The notes beneath the pieces were generated by a model, which made no database searches, was not told the origin of the DNA, and worked only from the letters and a program-made list of their open reading frames with translations. Both the position numbers and the translations under genes were made by a program. A stretch of DNA of 64,000 nt from Luteibacter sp. UNCMF331Sha3.1 (GTDB lineage: Bacteria; Pseudomonadota; Gammaproteobacteria; Xanthomonadales; Rhodanobacteraceae): positions 306,558-370,557 of the forward strand of contig NZ_FOBU01000001.1 of assembly GCF_900109915.1 (NCBI RefSeq). The letters run 5' to 3'. Positions 35,284 to 43,350 of this stretch are shown piece by piece. Numbering within the stretch: position 1 is the stretch's first letter; every line of letters starts with the position of its first letter.

Positions 35284-35360
35284 TGGTGACCCCGGCCCGA
35301 TTCGAACGGGCGACCTTCCCCTTAGGAGGGGGACGCTCTATCCAGCTGAGCTACGGGGCC
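35284..35360 (-). tRNA. tRNA-Arg (anticodon CCU)
   Basis: On the minus strand the full cloverleaf can be drawn: acceptor GGCCCCG with CGGGGTC (one G-U pair), D arm GCTC...GAGC, anticodon stem TCCCC/GGGGA with loop CTCCTAA (anticodon CCT), T arm GCCCG-TTCGAAT-CGGGC, discriminator A and an encoded CCA. It reads the rare AGG codon. The RHS region begins on its 5' side. Confidence 0.95.
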
Positions 35361-35525
35361 TCACGGCACGCGGAAGTGTACCCAATCGCCTGCAAAGCCG
35401 TCCAACCGCGCTTACCACCGCCCGGATCCGAACTAAAGCCCTACGCAACGCAGGCTTCCACGGCCGTATCCCAATCGGCGCATCGAATAGGACGCGCGGT
35501 CACGCGCACCGGAGATATCCACGCC

Positions 35526-35531
35526 TATACT
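35526..35531 (+). promoter_or_regulatory. Candidate -10 element before the RHS region
   Basis: TATACT lies 48 bases before the first RHS-region start codon; no good -35 is seen at the usual distance. It is the only promoter-like box in the 219-base gap after the tRNA, which otherwise shows nothing notable. Confidence 0.3.
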
Positions 35532-35579
35532 GGACCGGCAATCGTCACGCACGACATACCCATGGATCGGGAGTCAGCC

Positions 35580-37907
35580 ATGAGCGAAACGAATCAGAAC
35601 TACACCAGGGTGGCTTTTCTGAGAGTCACGATCGACGCCGCGATCGGTCAGGACGCGCACCAGCATGCGTACCTTTTCAACAATACGCGACAGGCCTGCC
35701 CGATCGTGATCAAGGTGAGGGCTGAAGACGACAACCATAACCCCATCAAGATTCCGGACGACCTGGATCATGTCTATCTGATCGAGTACGACGGCGGAGA
35801 GCCGCTTCCCACTTGGTCGAAGGGCGGTCACTGGTGGCAAGGGACCGCAACGCTTGGCTATGATTACGATGCCGATTACGCGCAGGACGTGGCGACGCTC
35901 TACTTCGACGCCAACCTCGCACTGGACCGTCCACAGCTGCTTTCTCTGGCGGCGGAGAAACAGTCGGCCTACCAATCGATCACGAACAAACGCCACACGT
36001 GGGATCGGCCATGGTTCGACGCGTTTCTCGCCGACCTGACGGCGGCACGCGAGAAGGGCTACGACTTCCTCGAAACGCCGCCGGCCATTGCCTGGCAGAA
36101 TGTTTTCGCCGAATCCAGGATGTTGCGCACCGATTCCGATGCACACCGGGAACCCGCACCGGATGTGGATAACGTACAGGTTTTCCGTCGTTATCTCTTC
36201 ACCGACGAGAAACACGGGTATACGAGAAAGGTCGCCGTGGCCATCTCACGCGCGACACCCAATGCGTCTATGCCCCTGGCCACGACCAACAGCCTCATCG
36301 AGGACCCGGACGGTCAAGGCGACGGCACCGGCCTGTTCAACTCGTCGGTGACCATGCACGCGGTGAAACCACCCTATCTTGGCTTATCCGCCTATGGCGA
36401 GAAGGTGCCGGGAGATGCGCACAAGCTCCAGGATACGATAGTGGAAGGCCAGGTCGGCAAGGGCATCCGGGCCTGCGAGCAGCGCATCAATGCGAACTTC
36501 AACGGGCGCAATCTGCCTCTCGGATGGTCGAGCGCCGGCTTGGGCGGCAACAATTACTCGGTATTCCGGAGCTACGGCGAAACGAGCAACGGCACCGAAT
36601 GGTCGATCACCTATCGTGGGCAGCCCGGTTCGGGCGTTGTCGAATATTACGAGGATTTGCTTGGCTATCTGGCAGTGGGGTGGAATCAATCGCGATACAA
36701 CATCCAGAATCTGATCCTCTACGATTACGGCCACTACATCAGATACCCTAGCGAAACGCACGTCGTCATCGGCCAGGTCATGGGCAACGACAACTGGTGG
36801 TTCTACGACTGGGACTGGAACGAGATGAGAGGCAGTTACTCGACGACGCCTCTCACCATCAGCGACCGCTACGGCAACCCCCACCATCTCACGCTGAGCA
36901 TTACCGACGAACTCAACTATGTCAGTCTGTTCGATGGCGCCCGTTTGCCGCTCAATATGCTTCCTCCACCCAACCTGCTCACCAAGGCGAACATCAAACT
37001 GTCGACGCGGCGGGTCTATGCCAATGGACGTCAGCAGATCGCCGTTGAGATCTACATCGAAGCCAGCGAAGACGGTGTGTTCACGGCCCTGACCCCGGAG
37101 GAACTCGAATCCATCCGGCTGATCGACTTCACGCATCCCGAAAACGTCATTCCGTTCGCCGAAGGCCCTGCCGAAGACACGCCTTACATGGGCTGGCTGG
37201 CGCAGCGGCATCATCGCCACCAATATCTTGGATTCCCCGACCCGGCGCGCGGCGCCAGGGTCGCCGCCCGTAGCGACGTGGGCACCTACATCACGATGTT
37301 CCTCTCGGCAGAGCCTGGTGCCCGCGACCTGACGCTCGCCTTTAGTATAGAGGGGCGGGATGGTGCCACGTATCGAAGCAACGGTACGAAGTTGCTCGAC
37401 GACGCACTCACGCAGGTTCCCGAAATCGAGGTGAAGGACTGCGTGGTGAGTTCCGAACCTGCGCTGCACTACGGAGCGGAAAGTTACCGCCTCGATGGCC
37501 TGATCGAGGGGCCGCCCGCTAATTTCGACACCAGGCTCGACCTCTCGATCATCGATGCATACGGCGCAGTCGTACCGCTCTACCAGGCGACGTGCGAACC
37601 GGCGGGTATCGTCATCTGGGACAAGTTCTCCAACGCGCGTGCGGTGTACACGGGATATGCGGGGCCCGGTGAAACGACGCTGCATTGGAATCAGGACATC
37701 CCCACCAGTGAACGGCCAAACCCCGAACTGGGCGCGCCGAACGACAGAACCTGCACGATCATGCTGTGTGGACGCGACGACATCCTTAAGCCCGGAAACG
37801 CGTTTCCTGCGGAACTCACCGTGTCGATCATCGACGCATACGGTAACGATCAGTCATGCCGACTCAGGCTGGTCTACGGCGAATGGGGCAAGCTGGAAAT
37901 CGTCTGA
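35580..37907 (+). CDS. Large protein of unknown family heading the RHS region
   Basis: A 775-residue protein that I do not recognise. It has no signal peptide, membrane segment or YD repeats. Residues 1-120 look beta-rich (VAFLRVTIDAAIGQDAHQHA, VYLIEYDGGEPLPTW). The middle is rich in Tyr, Trp and Asn (DNWWFYDWDWNEMRG). The C-terminal quarter holds two similar units, LDLSIIDAYGAVVPL and LTVSIIDAYGNDQSC, about 100 residues apart, suggesting repeated Ig-like domains. ATG 35580 has GGGAG upstream; ATG 35562 is an alternative. It is followed after 20 bases by the YD-repeat protein in the same direction, so it likely belongs to the same system, perhaps as a carrier or receptor-binding part. Its codon use looks less GC-biased than the flanking genes. 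Confidence 0.7.
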   Translation: MSETNQNYTRVAFLRVTIDAAIGQDAHQHAYLFNNTRQACPIVIKVRAEDDNHNPIKIPDDLDHVYLIEYDGGEPLPTWSKGGHWWQGTATLGYDYDADYAQDVATLYFDANLALDRPQLLSLAAEKQSAYQSITNKRHTWDRPWFDAFLADLTAAREKGYDFLETPPAIAWQNVFAESRMLRTDSDAHREPAPDVDNVQVFRRYLFTDEKHGYTRKVAVAISRATPNASMPLATTNSLIEDPDGQGDGTGLFNSSVTMHAVKPPYLGLSAYGEKVPGDAHKLQDTIVEGQVGKGIRACEQRINANFNGRNLPLGWSSAGLGGNNYSVFRSYGETSNGTEWSITYRGQPGSGVVEYYEDLLGYLAVGWNQSRYNIQNLILYDYGHYIRYPSETHVVIGQVMGNDNWWFYDWDWNEMRGSYSTTPLTISDRYGNPHHLTLSITDELNYVSLFDGARLPLNMLPPPNLLTKANIKLSTRRVYANGRQQIAVEIYIEASEDGVFTALTPEELESIRLIDFTHPENVIPFAEGPAEDTPYMGWLAQRHHRHQYLGFPDPARGARVAARSDVGTYITMFLSAEPGARDLTLAFSIEGRDGATYRSNGTKLLDDALTQVPEIEVKDCVVSSEPALHYGAESYRLDGLIEGPPANFDTRLDLSIIDAYGAVVPLYQATCEPAGIVIWDKFSNARAVYTGYAGPGETTLHWNQDIPTSERPNPELGAPNDRTCTIMLCGRDDILKPGNAFPAELTVSIIDAYGNDQSCRLRLVYGEWGKLEIV

Positions 37908-37927
37908 CCTTCGGGAGACTGAATGCC

Positions 37928-40852
37928 ATGGAAGACACACGACGAAACGGCCGGGACGGCGGCGGAGACATGTATTCCACCGCCTTCAACTTCCTGAGCC
38001 ATATTTCCGCGCAGGTGGATCCCCGCACGGGTTCTTACGGTGCGAGCGTCGAACTGAAGGCGGGCGAAGGTAACTGCCTGCGTGGGCCTGGGTTCGTCTT
38101 TCGACTCGTCTTCAACGCCCTCAGCACACGGGACGACGGTTTCGGCGAGGGCTGGGAGGTCGACGTCACACGTCTCGAAGTAGGCACGGCAGAACCGATG
38201 CTCAGCGTGAGCGGTGGCGAGATGCACCGCGTCGAGCGATTGAGCGAGGGAAACCCCGCCTTCTTCCCCGACCGCAAGCTCGACAGCTTCTCGCTGACGC
38301 CTGGTCCCGGACTGCGCAGCGCCACCCTCGAGCACATCACCGGCATGGTCGAAGAGCTGGCCGCACCCGCCGGGGACGATGTGCTGCGGACGGTGCGCGT
38401 GGTCCAGCCTAACGGGGACGGTATCACTCTCACATGGGAATCCGTCACCGCCCGGGCGCTGACGTGCCTGACGTCCGTGGTGGACGATGATGGCGTCGAA
38501 CTCCTTCGCATCGCGTATCCGGACCTCGCCCGCATTCGATTGACGATCGCGCAGGGCGGAGACGAAGCCCTCGAGGTGAACTTCACGCGCGAGGGCGCGC
38601 AGCTGCGCGATATCGCCATCCCGACGCTCGCACGGCTGAACGCGGCGGCCGTCGCCGCGGAAGACGAGTCGCGCTGGACATTCGTCTACGACAACGTCGG
38701 CACGCCGCCGTTGCGCTTGCTCACGGAGGTCACCACCCCCAACGGCATACGCGAGGTTGTCACGTATGCCGCGCAGGGACTGCGCCTGCCCCCGAACGGC
38801 CCGCGCGCATACATGCCGGTCGTGGCATCGCGTACCCGGTATCTCGCGACGGATCCGTCCGTACGACTGGCGGCGTTCACCTATCGGTTCAACGACAGCC
38901 GCAACTACTTCGGGTACGGCGAGGTAGGCGACTGGAAAGACCGTCACGATCAGTTGCTTCATCTGGTCCGCCCTGGCGGCTACGACTACAGGTCGACGGA
39001 AACACAGCTCACGGATGACGGGAACACGTCGACCGATCGCGTCTTCAATCATTTCCACCTCATCGTGTCAGAGACCACGCGGAGGGGCGATGTCGTGCAG
39101 ACGGTGGAGACAACGTATGGCGAAGTCCCCGGCATGTCGTTCGACGATCAGCCGGCGGCATTGCAACTTCCGCACCGCGTCGTCACCCGCCGGGTGCATG
39201 CGGCGAACCCTTCGATCGCGATGGAGACCGAGGTTCGCACGACCTATGACGACATGGGCAACGTCATCAGCTCGACGGACACCGCGACGGGCGTGGTCGA
39301 GACGTCGGAGTACTACCCCGCCGAAGGCGAGGCGGATCTGTGCCCGCCCGACCCGATCGGCCGTGTGCGACGGCTGAAGTGTCGCACCACCACGCCGGGC
39401 GCGGGTGGTGGACATGTGCGCCGGGTGAGTTACCGATACTGCGACGTGCCCGTGCTCGCCAGCCCGGTCGCGGGTCCGCGCGCCCGGACGGTCTACGTGC
39501 AGGCGTGCGCGGAAATCGAAGAGGTGGCCGACGGCGACGGCTGGCGTGTACTGAGCGAGAGCAGGCAAGGCTTCATCGACGACGGCGGACCGCAGCACGG
39601 ATGCCTCCGGGCCGAATCGCGCGATATCGACGGCATCCTCGAGCGCCGTGACTACGACTATGTCATGAGTCGCCCGTCCGGCGATGGCGTGCCTCGGGGG
39701 CCGGGTACGCGGACCACCACCATCACTCATACTGTCGACAACGGCATCGACCGGTATGGCATGTCACGCGTTATCGTGAACCGGTCGAGCGAAATCCAGC
39801 GACTGATCGACGGGCTCGTCGTGGAGACGGTCGACGCCGGGGACAACCGCGTCGTCGTGACCTACGACGCACTCGGTCGGCGCCTCACTGAAACGGTGCA
39901 CCCCGGCGTCGACGACTACGAGGCCACCAGCCGCTGGACGTACATGCTTTCCTTTCGCGAGCGCTGGATCGAAAGGATCGGGCGGACGGGGCTCCGCCAT
40001 CGCCAGTGGTTCGACCCCGACGGCCATCGGGTGTTGCAGGAAGAGCCGCTCGAGGATGGCCGATTCTATCCTGCCATCGCCATGGAGTACGACACGCTGG
40101 GTCGATGCATACGACAGGTCACCACGGACCACCTGACCGACGACCAGGTACTCAGTCTCGAGACGAGATACACCTACGACGATTGGGGCCAGGTCGACCG
40201 TACGTGGGAGCCCGACGGGAGCGAAACCGTCGCTTCGACGGAACTCGTGCGCGACCCTGCCCTCTACGGCGACGAGACCGTTCAGCGTACGTGGGCATGG
40301 CGCGAGCATCAGGGCGTGCGCCCCGCCGGGTGGACGTGGACGGATACCGACGCGGCCGGGCGTCAGCGTCGCACGCAGACAGGCCTCTGGGCTGACGACG
40401 GTACGCCCGTCGCCGTCGCCACGCAGCAGTGGGAATACGACGGCCTCGGACGTTGCACCGTCGCCATCGATGCGATGGGCTACGAGACGAGGCAGGTGTG
40501 GGATGCGCGCGATCGCGTCTCGGAAACGCTGTTGCCCGATGGCACGCGTGTGACACGGGACTTCGCGCCGGGTCATGAAGGCGAGCTGGTATCTCGCCTG
40601 TCGGTCACGCCGGCCGACGGCGATCCGATCGAACTCGGTACGCGGCAATGGGACGGGCTTGGCCGCATCGAGGTCGAGCGCGCCGGCAGCCTCGTTTACC
40701 GTTACGGATACGTGCCCGGCCAGCTGAATCCCGCGACGAAGACGATGCCCGGCGGGGGCGTGCTCCACATGGCCTACGACAAGCGCCTCGGTGAAGCGCT
40801 CCTCGACCTCAGCCTGGACGATACGCCGGCTCGGGCCAACGGCCCGCGTTGA
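37928..40852 (+). CDS. YD/RHS-repeat protein without RHS core (possible shared cage half)
   Basis: A 974-residue protein. The first ~450 residues are beta-rich with FNFLSHISAQVDPRTGSYGA near the start, a phrase typical of SpvB/TcaC- and RHS-type N-termini. From about residue 450 come YD repeats (YDDMGNVISSTDTATGVVE, YDALGRRLTETVHPG, YDTLGRCIRQVTTD, YDGLGRCTVAIDAMG). It ends abruptly after LPGGGVLHMAYDKRLGEAL-like sequence, with no core motif (DPxG) and no C-terminal cargo. Tc toxins split their hollow shell between a B and a C protein; by analogy this could be the common part of the shell for the RHS-core proteins that follow. GGGAGA lies 9 bases before ATG 37928; an ATG at 37970 is possible. 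Confidence 0.8.
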   Translation: MEDTRRNGRDGGGDMYSTAFNFLSHISAQVDPRTGSYGASVELKAGEGNCLRGPGFVFRLVFNALSTRDDGFGEGWEVDVTRLEVGTAEPMLSVSGGEMHRVERLSEGNPAFFPDRKLDSFSLTPGPGLRSATLEHITGMVEELAAPAGDDVLRTVRVVQPNGDGITLTWESVTARALTCLTSVVDDDGVELLRIAYPDLARIRLTIAQGGDEALEVNFTREGAQLRDIAIPTLARLNAAAVAAEDESRWTFVYDNVGTPPLRLLTEVTTPNGIREVVTYAAQGLRLPPNGPRAYMPVVASRTRYLATDPSVRLAAFTYRFNDSRNYFGYGEVGDWKDRHDQLLHLVRPGGYDYRSTETQLTDDGNTSTDRVFNHFHLIVSETTRRGDVVQTVETTYGEVPGMSFDDQPAALQLPHRVVTRRVHAANPSIAMETEVRTTYDDMGNVISSTDTATGVVETSEYYPAEGEADLCPPDPIGRVRRLKCRTTTPGAGGGHVRRVSYRYCDVPVLASPVAGPRARTVYVQACAEIEEVADGDGWRVLSESRQGFIDDGGPQHGCLRAESRDIDGILERRDYDYVMSRPSGDGVPRGPGTRTTTITHTVDNGIDRYGMSRVIVNRSSEIQRLIDGLVVETVDAGDNRVVVTYDALGRRLTETVHPGVDDYEATSRWTYMLSFRERWIERIGRTGLRHRQWFDPDGHRVLQEEPLEDGRFYPAIAMEYDTLGRCIRQVTTDHLTDDQVLSLETRYTYDDWGQVDRTWEPDGSETVASTELVRDPALYGDETVQRTWAWREHQGVRPAGWTWTDTDAAGRQRRTQTGLWADDGTPVAVATQQWEYDGLGRCTVAIDAMGYETRQVWDARDRVSETLLPDGTRVTRDFAPGHEGELVSRLSVTPADGDPIELGTRQWDGLGRIEVERAGSLVYRYGYVPGQLNPATKTMPGGGVLHMAYDKRLGEALLDLSLDDTPARANGPR

Positions 40853-40919
40853 CGACCTGGGGCGCTCGTGCGACCGGACCGCGCCGGGAAGGGGCGCATA
40901 GGGCGAAAAGGAGATCGCA

Positions 40920-43217
40920 ATGAACGATGGATTATCCGCGAGAGGACCGACGCCCGCGCTTCGGTTGCTGGAGGCGTCGTACGATCGACGCCTCCAGCAG
41001 GCCCGGAACGTGACGTCGCCCTGCGGCGTCATGTCGATCGGCAGCGACTGGCTGGGGCGCATGACGGCGCAGCGCATCGCGCTCGTCGGCGATGCCGTCC
41101 GGTACATGGCGACATCCGTCTCTCCGGAAGGCCGCACCCTGACGGAAACCGGCGCGGACGGCGTGCCGCGGACCTTCACTTACGACAACGCCGGACGCCT
41201 CGTACGCCTTGGCGAGCCGGTGCTCGTCACGACGTTCTCGTACGATGGCCTCTCGCGCCTGGCGCGGCGACGTACACGCATCGGCGACAGCGGCAGGGCA
41301 CTGACCGAGCATCGCCGCTACGACGCGCTGGGACGCATCGATACGGTGACGATCGCCCACGATGGGGTCGATGGGCAGCGTACCGTCCATTTCGGCTGGC
41401 GGCCCGACGGGAAACTCGCGACGCGGCGTTGGGAGGATGCCGACCGCAAACTCGTCCGCGACGAGGCGTTCGCTTACGATGCGCGCGGCCGGCTCGTCGA
41501 TCACACGATCCGCTTCGCGCGAGCTGGCGAATACCCCCGGGACGCCATGAACATGGAGTTCGTGGCACAGCATTTCGTCTTCGACGCGATCGACAATCTG
41601 ATCCAGGTCGATACCACCTTGCGGGACGGGCGTGTCGCCGCAGCCGTGTACGAGCACGATCAAGTGGATACCGACCGTGTGCTTAGGGTGCGCCACCGTC
41701 TTCCCGAATATGGTCCGGATCTCGTCCTGTCTTACGACGCCAACGGCAACATGACGCACGACGGTGCCGCGACGTCGTTGCATTGGGACGAAGCCGGGCG
41801 CCTCGAATCGATCACCGTGAATGGCGAGACGCGTACCTACCAGCATGGACCGGGTGGACGCATTTGCGCGAGTCGCGAGGGCAGCAGGACAGCATGGCGA
41901 TTCCACAGCGAAGGACGGCTGACTTTCGAAACCTCGGGCGACGAGCACCGCCGCTATGTTCGAGCGACCGGTGTCGCCATCGCGGAAACCCACCAGATCG
42001 GTGCGACGAGCAACACCTGGCTGCTGGGTACGGACCCCCAAGGATCCGTGGTGACCGAGTACGGCGACGCGGCACGCACCCGGGTCTATGAGGCGCACGG
42101 CTGGCGAAACCTCGACGATGCGCAGGCACGCACCGCGTTCGCCGGCGAGGTCGCCGAGTCCACGGGTGGCTATTACCTCTTGGGAGAGCGCCTCTACTGC
42201 CCGGTGCTCAGGCGCTTCCTGAGCGTGGATCCGGTCAGCCCATTCGACGACGGTGGGCTGAATCGCTATGCGTACTGCCTCGGTGACCCCATCAATCGTA
42301 TCGATCCCAGTGGCAACGCCTCGGAGGCGATGGCGGACGCCATATCCGGCCTGGTGCTGGCCTTGATCGGCGTCGCGATCACGGCCGTCTCGATACTCAC
42401 GTTCACGGGCCCGGGACTGGCCGTGCCGGCCCTCGCAACCTTGTATTCGAGCGCTTCCGGCATAACCCTGTTGGCGTCGGCGGTCCTGGATACCAGCGCC
42501 CTCGTCGCCGCCGTAGGCGACATTGTCGCATTGGAAAACGATGACGAGGGACTGGGGAGGCTCTTCGGCAGCATCTCGCATACGCTCGGCTATGTGGGAT
42601 TCGGCATGAGCGCCTTCCACAAGCGCATAGGGAGGGCGGGCAGCAACTTCGTGCGAACGGCGACCGAGGCCCGCCGGACCGTCACACGCGACATTCGGAA
42701 CAGCGTGCGCCGGTTCGTCGGCGAGGTCGGCGACACATTGATCCCGCGCCCCGTACGTCGATCCTCGTCCACCGTGCGCGCGTTGGAACGCGCCGGCGCC
42801 GAGTCCCCCCCGTCGCCCAGCGCCGCGCCTGCCGCATCGCGGAGACCTCGCGTCCGCTTCCCTTCCAGGACCGCCTCGTTCAGGACGGCCGTACGCAGCG
42901 CGCCGGGAAGGCGAGCCGCCCGGAGCCGGCCAGGTCGGCAGAATCCCGACGATCCTCGCGTGATGTCGGCGGCCGTTCGGCGCCCACCGCTCCGACGCCA
43001 GGCGCCGATGCCCTCCGATCCCGCACAACCGACCCCGGCGCCGTCGGACGAGTCGCTTCGGTTCGACGAATCCTCGCCTTTCGACCTGACGGCGCCGTCC
43101 TCCCCGATAGACGCCGGCTCCGTGAGCGCGGGGAGCTCGGACACGCATCGGCGAGCGTTCGGCGCTGCCGACACCCTGCTCGACGATCTGCTGAACCTTT
43201 CTGACAGTTCGGTCTGA
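40920..43217 (+). CDS. RHS-core protein A, with basic/Pro-rich C-terminal tail
   Basis: A 765-residue protein with an ideal AAGGAGATCGCA before the ATG. Residues 1-440 carry YD repeats (YDNAGRLVRLGEPV, YDALGRIDTVTIAHD, YDARGRLVDH). The RHS core follows: LGERLYCPVLRRFLSVDPVS, then GGLNRYAYCLGDPINRIDPSG with Asp462. By analogy to TcC and other RHS proteins, self-cleavage would occur just after this point. Residues 466-560 are hydrophobic (ISGLVLALIGVAITAVSIL). The rest is an Arg/Pro/Ser-rich low-complexity tail, unlike the shared C-terminal domain of the other four RHS-core proteins. It may have lost its cargo or carry a different one. Confidence 0.85.
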   Translation: MNDGLSARGPTPALRLLEASYDRRLQQARNVTSPCGVMSIGSDWLGRMTAQRIALVGDAVRYMATSVSPEGRTLTETGADGVPRTFTYDNAGRLVRLGEPVLVTTFSYDGLSRLARRRTRIGDSGRALTEHRRYDALGRIDTVTIAHDGVDGQRTVHFGWRPDGKLATRRWEDADRKLVRDEAFAYDARGRLVDHTIRFARAGEYPRDAMNMEFVAQHFVFDAIDNLIQVDTTLRDGRVAAAVYEHDQVDTDRVLRVRHRLPEYGPDLVLSYDANGNMTHDGAATSLHWDEAGRLESITVNGETRTYQHGPGGRICASREGSRTAWRFHSEGRLTFETSGDEHRRYVRATGVAIAETHQIGATSNTWLLGTDPQGSVVTEYGDAARTRVYEAHGWRNLDDAQARTAFAGEVAESTGGYYLLGERLYCPVLRRFLSVDPVSPFDDGGLNRYAYCLGDPINRIDPSGNASEAMADAISGLVLALIGVAITAVSILTFTGPGLAVPALATLYSSASGITLLASAVLDTSALVAAVGDIVALENDDEGLGRLFGSISHTLGYVGFGMSAFHKRIGRAGSNFVRTATEARRTVTRDIRNSVRRFVGEVGDTLIPRPVRRSSSTVRALERAGAESPPSPSAAPAASRRPRVRFPSRTASFRTAVRSAPGRRAARSRPGRQNPDDPRVMSAAVRRPPLRRQAPMPSDPAQPTPAPSDESLRFDESSPFDLTAPSSPIDAGSVSAGSSDTHRRAFGAADTLLDDLLNLSDSSV

Positions 43218-43350
43218 GCCACGGACGGGCCGGACGTGAGAACGCTGCATGACGACGAACCGCGGCCCTGCACCTGACCTCGCCATTCGAATCAGCCACA
43301 CGTTCGCCAGACGCATGACACTCGATAGTGCGCCTTGAGAGGACCGGATC

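Noticed and set aside
35284-35579. Integration of an RHS genomic island at tRNA-Arg
   Set aside because: The RHS genes lie on the 5' side of the tRNA, whereas integration normally uses the 3' end. No integrase or repeated tRNA 3' end is seen in the window.
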